A stretch of 17,571 nt of DNA from Fen-1258 sp964595365 (GCA_964595365.1 CAZQQC010000062.1:1-17571), one strand, 5' to 3'; shown: positions 6,592 through 14,084, numbered from the stretch's first letter. Notes: generated by a model not told the origin, from the letters alone. Translations and numbers: made by a program.

Positions 6592-6923
6592 GATAAAGAC
6601 ATGGTTGGCAGACATCAAGCAAGCAATTCAAGAAATAGATCAATTTATTCCTATCAAAAAAAGATTTTTTAGAATTTCAACGCGACCTTAAAACGAAAAG
6701 AGCAATCGAACGAAATATTGAAATAATCGGAGAAGCTGTTAGCAGAATTCTAAAAACGAAACCCGACTTTAAATTAACAAATGCTCGAAAAATCGTTGAT
6801 ACAAGAAATCGAATAATACACGGTTATGATAATGTATCGGAAGAAATCATTTGATCTATAGTTGTTCGTGACTTAGAGAATTTGGGAAAAGAAGTTGATG
6901 ATTTACTAAGTAAAACTAGCTAA
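6581..6923 (+). pseudogene. hepT: Disrupted HEPN (HepT/DUF86) toxin
   Basis: From the ATG at 6581 the frame reads MEIEIKTWLADIKQAIQEID, a normal HEPN start, but stops early. Removing one A from the A7 run (6656-6662) restores a frame continuing DFLEFQRDLKTKRAIERN, then IIGEAVSRIL, and the active-site motif RNRIIHGY, an exact Rx4HxY with the tyrosine that MntA modifies. In that restored frame a TGA at 6852-6854 sits where relatives commonly have Trp (IIWSIV), consistent with a TGG-to-TGA change. The frame then runs on to TAA at 6921-6923. The repaired protein would be about 113 residues, normal for the family. Two independent lesions make inactivation likely; the active-site motif lies between them, downstream of the frameshift. 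Confidence 0.88.
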
Positions 6924-6966
6924 TACTATTTTATAATCTTTTCACATTTGAAAGATTCGTTGTGTC

Positions 6967-7103
6967 CTTTGCGATCCGGCAGATGCCGGACTTTGCGCGT
7001 GCAGGCCCGCTACGCTGAAGCGTAAGCGATACGAGTAGGCAGGTCCTCTGCGGGAAAAAGACTTAAACGCAGAGAACGCAGAAGAGACGCGAAGTACGCA
7101 GAG
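6967..7103. repeat. CTTTGCG/CGCAGAG-type intergenic repeat, copy 2, with nested hairpins
   Basis: This copy shares the sub-blocks of the 6119-6188 repeat but is expanded. CTTTGCGC (6991-6998) and CCTCTGCG (7045-7052), contiguous in copy 1, are split here by 46 bp containing a bulged stem CGCTACGCT/AGCGTAAGCG (7008-7016 with 7019-7028). A second perfect hairpin, TCCGGCA-GA-TGCCGGA, lies at 6975-6990. The right side has CGCAGAG (7068-7074 and 7097-7103) and CGCGAAG (7088-7094), complementary in part to the left arm. It fills the 265-bp gap before the AtuA gene; nothing coding is seen there. Confidence 0.55.
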
Positions 7104-7188
7104 AAATAATCACTTCATTTTTATTCCACTACTTCCTTTCATATCTTTACGCAGAAAATTTAGAGAATGTTTGTGGGAATCTATTCCT

Positions 7189-8553
7189 ATGTCAAGAGAT
7201 AAAATTAGAATAGCATCCGGTTCCGGATTCTGGGGAGATCTTCAGTCAATTCCTCTCCAGCAAGTTACAAAAGGTCAAATAGATTATCTGATGATGGATT
7301 TTCTTGCAGAGGTAACTATGTCCATTATGCAGAAACAGAAAAAAAGAAATCCTGCTGCCGGATATGCGCGGGACTTAATTCAAATAATGAAAGATATACT
7401 TCCTCACATCGCAGAAAAAAATATTAAAGTAATTACGAACGGCGGCGGCGCAAATCCGATAGGCTGTGTTGAAGAAATTGTTAAGTGTGCTCACAAGCAA
7501 GGAATCAAAGGATTGAAAATTGGCGTGGTTACCGGCGATGATATCTTGGATTCGCTCGATGACCTGCTGAAACGTGGCGCCGGTTTGGATAACATGGAAT
7601 CGGGTCAAAAGATTAGCGATGTAAAAGAAAGATTGATCAGCGCAAACGTTTACTTTGGCGCGCGACCGATAGTTGAAGCTTTGAAAAAAGGTGCACAAAT
7701 TATTATTACCGGACGAACGACCGATACGTCTCTCACTTATGCGCCGATGATTCACGAGTTCAAATGGTTGTGGGATGATTGTGATAAACTTGCGGCGGGT
7801 GTAATTGCAGGGCACATTCTCGAATGCGGCGGTCAAGCAAGTGGCGGAAATTTTATGGGCAATTGGAGATCTGTTCCGGATCTAGCGCATATCGGTTTCC
7901 CAATCGCCGAAGCTTATCCGGATGGTGAAATCGTGATCACTAAACATGAGAATACTGGCGGAATGGTTTCGGTTGAAACAGTCAGTGAGCAGTTGATGTA
8001 TGAAATTGGCGATCCGACAAATTACATTACGCCGGAGTGTATTGCAGATTTTACTTCTGTAAAACTGGAGCAGTTGGAAAAAAATCGGGTGAAAATTTTT
8101 GGAATCAAAGGCAAACCCGCAACAGATCTTTACAAAGTTTCAATGGCGTACAACGACGGTTACACTGCAACCGGGAGCTTAACTTACAGCTGGCCGGATG
8201 CGCTGGAAAAAGCAAAGAAAGCAGATGAAATTCTTCGTACACGTCTTTCCGATCTCGGATTAAAGTTCGATGAAATCAGAACCGAATTTCTGGGTGTTAA
8301 TGCTTGTCACGGTCCGTTGGCATCGCAACAAGACGAAATTAATGAAGTTGTTCTTCGTGTAGGTGTTCGAAGTGGCAATCATCACGATATAGAAGCGTTT
8401 GGTAAAGAAATTGCACCGTTGATTTTAACCGGTCCGCCGAGTGTTACCGGTTTTGCTGGCGGTCGTCCGAAAGTTAACGAAGTGATTGCTTACTGGCCGG
8501 CGCTAATGCCGAAAAAACTTGTTCATCCAAAAGTTGAGATAATAACAACATGA
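7189..8553 (+). CDS. AtuA-like (DUF1446) protein
   Basis: This 454-residue protein matches the DUF1446/AtuA family, named for the acyclic terpene utilisation cluster of Pseudomonas. The N-terminus IRIASGSGFWGD, the glycine-rich ITNGGGANPIGCVEE region, VGVVTGDD, IITGRTTDTSLTYAPM and GHILECGGQASGGNF are characteristic. The family's reaction is not firmly known; members often sit with acyl-CoA carboxylases and enoyl-CoA hydratases in branched-chain acyl-CoA or terpene breakdown. The ATG at 7189 is preferred over a TTG at 7171 because MSRDKIRIASG is the usual beginning and GTGGGAA precedes it. Its stop overlaps the next start as ATGA. Proximity to the HMG-CoA synthase operon suggests related CoA chemistry. 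Confidence 0.85.
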   Translation: MSRDKIRIASGSGFWGDLQSIPLQQVTKGQIDYLMMDFLAEVTMSIMQKQKKRNPAAGYARDLIQIMKDILPHIAEKNIKVITNGGGANPIGCVEEIVKCAHKQGIKGLKIGVVTGDDILDSLDDLLKRGAGLDNMESGQKISDVKERLISANVYFGARPIVEALKKGAQIIITGRTTDTSLTYAPMIHEFKWLWDDCDKLAAGVIAGHILECGGQASGGNFMGNWRSVPDLAHIGFPIAEAYPDGEIVITKHENTGGMVSVETVSEQLMYEIGDPTNYITPECIADFTSVKLEQLEKNRVKIFGIKGKPATDLYKVSMAYNDGYTATGSLTYSWPDALEKAKKADEILRTRLSDLGLKFDEIRTEFLGVNACHGPLASQQDEINEVVLRVGVRSGNHHDIEAFGKEIAPLILTGPPSVTGFAGGRPKVNEVIAYWPALMPKKLVHPKVEIITT

Positions 8554-8864
8554 GTAAAATAAAATTAATAGACATAGCACATGGTCGCAGCGGAGATAAA
8601 GGTGATGCCGCTAATGTTGGTATTATTGCTTACGACGGCAACGGTTATGAAATAATTAAAAAACATCTAACCGCTGAAAGAGTTAAAAAACATTTTGAAG
8701 GGATTTGTTTTGGTGAAGTTGAAAGATTTGAAATGCCGAATATCCGTGCGTTGAATTTTTTATTGCACAACACGCTCGGCGGTGGTGGAACAGTTTCACT
8801 TAAACACGATGCGCAGGGAAAAACTTTAGCCGCAGCATTGCTGAAAATAGAAATTGAAATTTAA
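8550..8864 (+). CDS. AtuA C-terminal-domain protein
   Basis: This 104-residue protein corresponds to the C-terminal domain that in many AtuA proteins is fused to DUF1446. Recognised motifs are DIAHGRSGDKGDAANVGI (8-25), LTAERVKKHF, FEMPNIRALNFLL and GGGGTVSLKHDAQGKTLA. Here it is an independent chain whose start overlaps the stop of the DUF1446 gene by four bases (ATGA). Co-translation and the fused arrangement elsewhere imply that the two chains form one complex. It has no signal peptide or membrane segment, so it is cytoplasmic. The reaction is unknown. Confidence 0.86.
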   Translation: MSKIKLIDIAHGRSGDKGDAANVGIIAYDGNGYEIIKKHLTAERVKKHFEGICFGEVERFEMPNIRALNFLLHNTLGGGGTVSLKHDAQGKTLAAALLKIEIEI

Positions 8865-8977
8865 ATTTGTAGGGCATAGTCTGCCCGCTTCACCTTGCGG
8901 AGAGAGTCGAGTGACCCGTAAAAGGCAAAGAAGGAACGGTCACGCAAAGTTCCATACAACAATAGAAGGGTTATATT

Positions 8978-10079
8978 ATGTTCGAAGATCAATTGAAGCG
9001 ATTAAACGATTACGCTCAGAAGATCAATAATCTACGGGGTTATCTTTAAGTTAGCCGACAAAGAAAAACAAATAGAAGAAATTAGGAAACAATCCGAAGC
9101 ACCAACTTTTTGGAATGACCAAAAGAATGCACAGACCGTTTTGCAAAAATCCAAATCTCTCCAGGTCTGGGTTGACACATGGAACAAGCTCAACGATAAG
9201 CAGAAGCATCTAAAAGAATTTATTGAGTTGGCGGAGTTTGAAAAGGATGATAGCTTGATTCCTGAAATTGAAGCAGAGTTACTTGATGTTGAAAAAGCAT
9301 ATTCCGATTTTGAACTAAAAAGCATGCTGGGCGGGAAGGATGACGACAAGAACTGCATCCTAACAATTCATTCTGGTGCGGGTGGAACAGAAGCGCAGGA
9401 TTGGGCGCAGATGCTGATGAGAATGTATTTGCGCTGGGGCGAACAGAATGGTTATAAAATGAATTTGGTTGATTGGCTTGATGGCGACGGAGCCGGAATA
9501 AAAAGTGCGACTATAGAAGTTCAAGGCAAGTTTGCATTCGGACATTTGAAAGCTGAAAACGGTGTACATCGTTTGGTGCGCATCTCGCCATTCGATGCGA
9601 ACAAACGGCGTCACACTTCATTTGCATCGGTGTTTGTTATTCCCGAAATCGATGATACTATCGAGATTGATATTAATCCGGCAGATTTAAGAATCGATAC
9701 TTTCCGTTCCGGCGGCAAAGGTGGACAGAATGTTAATAAAGTTGAAACAGCAGTTCGTATAACCCACATTCCAACCGGAATTGTTGCAGCGTGTCAAACA
9801 GAACGTTCGCAACTTCAAAACAAAAACAATGCATTCAAGCTTCTCCGTTCCCGGCTTTATCAAGTTGAAAAAGAAAGGTTGGAAGCTGCGGCAAATGAAA
9901 TCGAAAAAAGCAAAATGAAAATTGAATGGGGAAGCCAAATCCGTTCATATGTTTTTCATCCTTATAACATGGTTAAAGATCACCGAACAGAATTCGAAAC
10001 TTCCGACACTCAAGGCGTGATGGACGGCGATATAAACGGATTCATAAAAGAGTTTCTTCTGAAATTCTCTCAAAGTTAA
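8978..10079 (+). CDS. prfB: Peptide chain release factor 2 (programmed +1 frameshift)
   Basis: RF2 ends translation at UGA and UAA. The gene is read in two frames. The ATG at 8978 (AGAAGGG upstream) opens 23 codons ending in NNLRGYL and then TAA at 9047-9049. A +1 shift on CTT continues at AAG (9048) with KLADKEKQIEEIRKQ and runs to TAA at 10077-10079, giving about 366 residues, as in other RF2 proteins. LRGYL is the conserved junction peptide. The codon-recognition motif SPF occurs in RISPFDANKRRHTSFASV, and the catalytic GGQ in RSGGKGGQNVNKVE. SPF rather than PxT marks it as RF2, not RF1. The shift stop is UAA instead of UGA (see findings). It is not visibly cotranscribed with the AtuA genes, from which 113 bp separate it. 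Confidence 0.95.
9036..9050 (+). promoter_or_regulatory. prfB programmed +1 frameshift site (CUU UAA)
   Basis: GGGG (9036-9039) acts as the internal Shine-Dalgarno-like stimulator, followed by TTAT, the slippery CTT (9044-9046) and the zero-frame stop TAA (9047-9049). The usual layout is AGGGGG-TAT-CTT-TGA-C. Here the G-run is shorter, the spacer to CTT is four rather than three bases, and the stop is TAA followed by G. Low RF2 is expected to favour the shift. Confidence 0.85.
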
Positions 10080-10093
10080 TTTATGAATGCACA

Positions 10094-10507
10094 ATGAAAA
10101 CTCACACTGAATATATTTGGTTCAGCACGTCTAAACGAAGAGAATACATCAACATCACGGATGAAGTTGAAAAAGTTTTGAAGAAAAGCGGAATCAAAGA
10201 AGGGATGATTTTGGTTTCTGCAATGCATATTACTGCCGGTGTTTATGTGAATGACGCCGAAAGCGGATTGATACAAGATATTGACGAGTGGCTTGAGAAT
10301 CTTGCACCTTTCAAAAAAGATTACCGCCACCACCGAACCGGCGAAGATAATGGAGACGCACATTTGAAAAGTTTGCTTGTGCATCATGAAGTTATAATTC
10401 CCGTCACAAACGGCAAACTCGATTTTGGTCCGTGGCAGCAAGTTTATTATGCCGAGTTTGACGGACAGAGAAGAAAACGTGTGATAATAAAAATTATGGG
10501 TGAATGA
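10094..10507 (+). CDS. YjbQ/UPF0047 family protein (secondary thiamine-phosphate synthase type)
   Basis: This 137-residue protein belongs to the widespread YjbQ family; some members can replace thiamine-phosphate synthase in genetic tests, but the natural role is unsettled. Conserved segments are MHITAGVYVND (44-54, with His45), GEDNGDAHLKSLL (83-95, with His90), and GPWQQVYYAEFDG (112-124, with Glu121). These histidines and the acidic residue form the family's presumed metal or active site. Length is normal. It begins 14 bases after the prfB stop with no clear ribosome-binding site, so it may be expressed by read-through from prfB. Confidence 0.88.
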   Translation: MKTHTEYIWFSTSKRREYINITDEVEKVLKKSGIKEGMILVSAMHITAGVYVNDAESGLIQDIDEWLENLAPFKKDYRHHRTGEDNGDAHLKSLLVHHEVIIPVTNGKLDFGPWQQVYYAEFDGQRRKRVIIKIMGE

Positions 10508-10511
10508 AAAT

Positions 10512-10593
10512 GTCGTTCTGAATCCATATACGATCTGGAAGAAGAATCCCATGCACTTCATAGCTGCTGATTTTTCGCTCCGCTCGGAATGAC
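10512..10593. repeat. Possible small intergenic repeat element with imperfect terminal inverted repeats
   Basis: GTCGTTCTGA (10512-10521) and TCGGAATGAC (10584-10593) are inverted copies at 8 of 10 positions, bounding 82 bp between two plus-strand genes. The right end, TTCGCTCCGCTCGGAATGAC, has the look of a dispersed intergenic repeat common in environmental bacterial genomes. No other copy is visible in this window. Confidence 0.35.
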
Positions 10594-10610
10594 TTTTGAT
10601 TTAATGAAAT

Positions 10611-11003
10611 ATGGGAACAAAAAAGTCAGATTTTTTTGATCGTGTTTATAAAATTGTTGCGAAGATACCGCGAGGCAAAGTGACGACTTATGGAACAATT
10701 GCGGAAGCTTGCGGAATCAGATCATCGGCAAGAACTGTAGGATGGGCATTGAACGGTGCAAAAAATTCCCGTTTGCCATGTCACAGAGTTGTAAATAGAT
10801 TCGGCGCGTTAACTGGTAAAATCCATTTTGGCGATATTCATTTAATGGAAGACATGCTGCGTTCTGAAAATATAGAGTTTGATGAGGATGGATGTGTTAA
10901 CATAAAAAAGCATCTTTGGATTCCGCCTAAACTGAAATTCAGGAAGAAAAAAATTAGTAGCGCCGGACGGTTAGAGAAGAAACGCCGCCTTTCACATCGA
11001 TAA
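10611..11003 (+). CDS. MGMT-family DNA alkyltransferase-domain protein
   Basis: This 130-residue protein consists of the DNA-binding/active-site domain of O6-alkylguanine-DNA alkyltransferases without the N-terminal ribonuclease-H-like domain. KIPRGKVTTYGTIAEACG (18-35) and SSARTVGWALNG (38-49) form the helix-turn-helix with its arginine finger, and LPCHRVVN holds the acceptor cysteine Cys57. Alkyltransferase-like proteins that cannot transfer alkyl groups have Trp in that place, so this one keeps the reactive residue. The core ends near residue 108. The rest is a strongly basic tail (RKKK..KKRR) whose codons overlap the convergent LiaF-like gene by 50 bp. No strong ribosome-binding site precedes the ATG. 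It could be a single-domain repair enzyme or a damage sensor. Confidence 0.85.
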   Translation: MGTKKSDFFDRVYKIVAKIPRGKVTTYGTIAEACGIRSSARTVGWALNGAKNSRLPCHRVVNRFGALTGKIHFGDIHLMEDMLRSENIEFDEDGCVNIKKHLWIPPKLKFRKKKISSAGRLEKKRRLSHR

Positions 11004-11853
11004 TGATTCTTTTAACACTTGCCTCAAAATTATCTGTTATGTAATAACCGCTTCCACGCGAGGAAAACCCTGAAATATGTTTTGATGCCAGCGCCATATC
11101 GGAATTGATTTCGCATCCGACATTTTGGGGAACTTCTATTGTTAAACTTGCTGCACCCATATCTACACTTACATTTGTCTTATCGTATTTATCGCCCAGT
11201 TTTATCTTTGTGCGGGTTGCGCCTGTGTGGAGTTCGAGATTCTTCACTTTGAAGCTGGAGAGATCAAAGTTCGATTTTGATGCACCGATATTTAAGTTTA
11301 TATCCCACACCGGATTTTGATTAAGTGTTACATCAAGCTGGTTTCGAAATCGTCCGCGGAAAAAATTTCCATCTTTTTTGTTAAGGTCAAACGTTACGTT
11401 AATGCTGGAATCGGTCTTATCGGAATGAAAATCGTATTCGGCTAAACTTCCGTAAGCTTTGCCCTCAATAAGTTTATCTGTGGTGTGTGCAATGCTGAAC
11501 ATCCCGGCTCCGGAATTAATTTCAAGATTCGCTAATTTATAAGATGGGTTGAAATCTTCATAATAATAATCCGTAAAACGTTCTGTATTGCTATCGTGAA
11601 AATCGAAACCAAAGAATGTATTTTGAATAATTCCGAAAATTAAGATGGCGATAAAGATTCCAAACAGTGCGCTCACAGCCGGCCGAACAAATGAATGTTT
11701 GAAGATCACCAATGCACCCCAAAATACAAAAAGCATAGGCCATACATTCCAGACAAATTCGAACGAACTTTGAATGATATCATACTTGGTGAATAAAAAC
11801 AAAATGCCAAGCGTTAAAAGAAAAAAACCCCAAAACATTTGTCCGCATTTCAT
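10954..11853 (-). CDS. LiaF-like membrane protein with toastrack domain
   Basis: This 299-residue protein has three hydrophobic segments (about 6-22, 34-51 and 58-78) resembling the LiaI/LiaF transmembrane (DUF5668) module. These precede a long beta-rich domain (about 95-299) with repeated LEINSGAG, LNIGASKS, LELHTGATR and VDMGAAS turns, the pattern of the toastrack/LiaF C-terminal domain. In Firmicutes LiaF restrains a sensor kinase in the cell-envelope stress response. Here it follows a PspC gene after 13 bp, the pairing known in envelope-stress loci. GGAGAGAT precedes its ATG. The 3' end overlaps the convergent MGMT-family gene by 50 bp, with no terminator seen between them. Confidence 0.8.
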   Translation of the reverse strand: MKCGQMFWGFFLLTLGILFLFTKYDIIQSSFEFVWNVWPMLFVFWGALVIFKHSFVRPAVSALFGIFIAILIFGIIQNTFFGFDFHDSNTERFTDYYYEDFNPSYKLANLEINSGAGMFSIAHTTDKLIEGKAYGSLAEYDFHSDKTDSSINVTFDLNKKDGNFFRGRFRNQLDVTLNQNPVWDINLNIGASKSNFDLSSFKVKNLELHTGATRTKIKLGDKYDKTNVSVDMGAASLTIEVPQNVGCEINSDMALASKHISGFSSRGSGYYITDNFEASVKRIIIDVKGGVSSLTVRRY

Positions 11854-11866
11854 ATTTATCTCTCCA

Positions 11867-12304
11867 TTACTTTTTCATTGAATTCCATAACAGTAAAGCG
11901 CCAACAATAATCAAAGCAAGAGGAAAAATATCGCCGAGATCGAATGAAGGAATTATCCTGTCCGCGAAAAAAATTAATCCGATCCCGATTAGAATAACTC
12001 CGGCTACAATACGTCCGGTGCCGTTGGATTTGGTCTGCAGAGGGACTGTAGTATCAAAATTTATATTCGGCTCTGCATTCGTTGCCTGACTTTCCTGGTT
12101 TGATGGATAAGCAAGTTCAAACGGTTCCTCAGGAACAACTATCCAAAGAATGATATATAAGAGTATACCGAAACCATGGAGAATGGTGATGATTACAAAT
12201 AGAACTCTAATAAGAATTGGATCTAAATTGAAATATTTTGCTAATCCTCCCGCTACGCCTCCCAGTACTCTTACGCGCCGCGATCGATATAATCTTTCTC
12301 TCAT
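11867..12304 (-). CDS. PspC domain protein with C-terminal membrane segments
   Basis: The N-terminal PspC domain (residues 3-60) shows LYRSRRVRVLGGVAGGLA, YFNLDPILIRVLFV and the closing IILWIVVPEE, including the hydrophobic segment at about 33-57. A polar linker (60-96) leads to two short hydrophobic segments (98-114 and 126-140) that resemble the LiaI-type module also found in the next gene. PspC proteins sense inner-membrane damage in the phage-shock response. AAAGGTGAT lies just before the ATG. It is the first gene of a two-gene minus-strand unit divergent from nadE, with 133 bp between. No PspA, LiaR/LiaS or sigma-factor gene is present in the window, so the regulator is unknown. Confidence 0.88.
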   Translation of the reverse strand: MRERLYRSRRVRVLGGVAGGLAKYFNLDPILIRVLFVIITILHGFGILLYIILWIVVPEEPFELAYPSNQESQATNAEPNINFDTTVPLQTKSNGTGRIVAGVILIGIGLIFFADRIIPSFDLGDIFPLALIIVGALLLWNSMKK

Positions 12305-12437
12305 AACATCACCTTTCGTTTGTTTCTATCTGTCTGTTAAGACGTGCATGAAATGAAAAGGTTTAAAGAATTCACCGGCTCTCATTTGAAAATACTATGG
12401 TTCTTGCTAATTTTCGTAAAAAAGATAAAACGATTAT

Positions 12438-14084
12438 TTGAAAATGAAAATAGCTATTTGTCAATATAATCCGATCATCGGAGATTTGAAGTGGAACTCG
12501 GAAAAAATTCTGGAAGGATATTTTCGAGGAGTTAAGGATGATGCCGATCTTGTAATTTTTCCCGAATTGTTTCTTTGCGGCTATCCGCCTCTTGATCTTG
12601 TGGAGAAAAAGGAATTTCGTGATGCGGTAAAAAATGCAGCCCAAAAAATTGCGCTGCAGACAAAAGATACGGGTTTGATCTTTGGCACAATCACGGAAGA
12701 TTACGAAGACAATATAGGCACAGGTGTTTATAATTCTGCAGTCTTGTGTTTCGATGGCAAAATAAAATTCATTCAAAGCAAAACTTTAATTCCCAATTAC
12801 GATGTTTTTGATGAAGTCCGCTATTTTGAACCTGCCAAAGATGTTTCTGTGTTTAGATTTAAAAACGAAATACTCGGTATTTCCGTGTGCGAAGATATTT
12901 GGAACGATGCAGATTACTGGAAACACAGACGATATACTGTAGACCCGGTGCAGAAGCTTGTTGATAACGGCGCTACAGTTTTGATCAACATTTCGGCAAG
13001 CCCTTACGCATACGGCAAACGCAAAGAAAGATTTGATATGCTCTCGTTGTTGACACGGACAGATAAAATTCCTCTGGTATATTCATGCATGGTAGGTGTG
13101 CAAACCGAACTTATTTTTGATGGTGCAAGCATGTGCTTCAGCAAAGATGGAAAACTAGAAATATTAGGCAAAGCTTTTAAGGAAGATTATTTAATTTATG
13201 ATACGCAGAAAAAATATAACGAAATTTTGAATTACGAATCTTCCTTTGAAGAAGAAGTTTTAAACGCTCTTATACTTGGTGTAAGAGATTATGCATACAA
13301 AACCGGTTTCAAAAAAGCGCTTGTAGGCTTAAGCGGGGGCATCGACTCGGCTGTTGTTTCTTACATTGCACATCAAGCTTTCGGGGCAGAAAATGTTCAT
13401 GTAGTCTTGATGCCTTCGAAATATTCGAGCGCTGGCAGCGTGAATGATTCATTGAAATTGATTAAAAATCTGGGCATCTCTTATAATGAAATTTCTATTC
13501 AGCCTGTTGTAGATAAAGCTCTGGAATTATTAAAACCGGTTTTTAACGGAATGCCTGAAGATGTTACGGAAGAAAATATGCAGTCGCGCATACGCGGAAT
13601 GTATTTGATGGCTGTGTCGAATAAACTTGGCTACCTGCTTTGTACTACTGGCAACAAATCGGAAATTGCAACCGGCTATGCAACTTTGTATGGTGATATG
13701 TGCGGTGCTCTTGCTGTTATAGGTGATGTGTACAAGACTCAAATTTATAAAATTGCAGCTTTTATAAATCATGACAAAGAAGTTATTCCGCAAGAAATAA
13801 TTGACAAAGCTCCATCGGCAGAACTCCGTCCGAATCAAACCGACCAGGATTCGCTTCCACCGTACGATTTGTTAGATCAAATTTTGAAAATGTATCTCGA
13901 AGAGCAAAAAGAAGAGAAGGAAATTTCTAAAGTTATTGGAGAACCGGCTGTTGTGGAAAAGGTTTTGCGTTTAGTTGATCTTAATGAGTTCAAACGCAAA
14001 CAAGCTGCACCGGTGCTTAGGGTATCTACAAAAGCATTCGGTTACGGAAGAAGATTCCCGATTGTTCAAGGCTGGAGAAAGTAA
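12438..14084 (+). CDS. nadE: Glutamine-dependent NAD+ synthetase
   Basis: This 548-residue enzyme makes NAD+ from deamido-NAD+, ATP and glutamine. The N-terminal nitrilase-type glutaminase domain (about 1-265) has the catalytic triad Glu43 (FPELFLCGYPP), Lys115 (SKTLIPNYDVF) and Cys151 (GISVCEDIWND). The C-terminal synthetase domain starts near residue 275 and contains the ATP-binding LVGLSGGIDSAVVS (SGGIDS at 299-304), LCTTGNKSE and TGYATLYGDMCG. PSAELRPNQTDQDSLPPYD is also typical. The glutaminase domain means it can use glutamine rather than free ammonia. There is no clear ribosome-binding site, and a second ATG two codons in is possible. It probably continues into dsbD 29 bp downstream. 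Confidence 0.96.
   Translation: MKMKIAICQYNPIIGDLKWNSEKILEGYFRGVKDDADLVIFPELFLCGYPPLDLVEKKEFRDAVKNAAQKIALQTKDTGLIFGTITEDYEDNIGTGVYNSAVLCFDGKIKFIQSKTLIPNYDVFDEVRYFEPAKDVSVFRFKNEILGISVCEDIWNDADYWKHRRYTVDPVQKLVDNGATVLINISASPYAYGKRKERFDMLSLLTRTDKIPLVYSCMVGVQTELIFDGASMCFSKDGKLEILGKAFKEDYLIYDTQKKYNEILNYESSFEEEVLNALILGVRDYAYKTGFKKALVGLSGGIDSAVVSYIAHQAFGAENVHVVLMPSKYSSAGSVNDSLKLIKNLGISYNEISIQPVVDKALELLKPVFNGMPEDVTEENMQSRIRGMYLMAVSNKLGYLLCTTGNKSEIATGYATLYGDMCGALAVIGDVYKTQIYKIAAFINHDKEVIPQEIIDKAPSAELRPNQTDQDSLPPYDLLDQILKMYLEEQKEEKEISKVIGEPAVVEKVLRLVDLNEFKRKQAAPVLRVSTKAFGYGRRFPIVQGWRK

Noticed and set aside
6852..6854. TGA decoded as Trp in this organism, which would rescue part of the HEPN gene
   Set aside because: TGA clearly ends the thiolase, MNT and AtuA genes here, RF2 is encoded, and the HEPN gene also has a frameshift.
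6119..7103. CRISPR array suggested by repeated CGCAAAG/CGCAGAG blocks
   Set aside because: Blocks are short, irregularly spaced and inverted relative to each other. There are no uniform repeats or spacers and no cas genes.
8872..8943. Small hairpins (GGGCA/TGCCC and GTGACCCGT/ACGGTCAC) between AtuA-C and prfB as terminators
   Set aside because: Stems are short or bulged and no T-run follows, so a terminator call is not supported.
12305..12437. Bidirectional promoters between PspC and nadE
   Set aside because: A promoter must be there, but I could not find convincing -33/-7 or -35/-10 pairs, so none is annotated.
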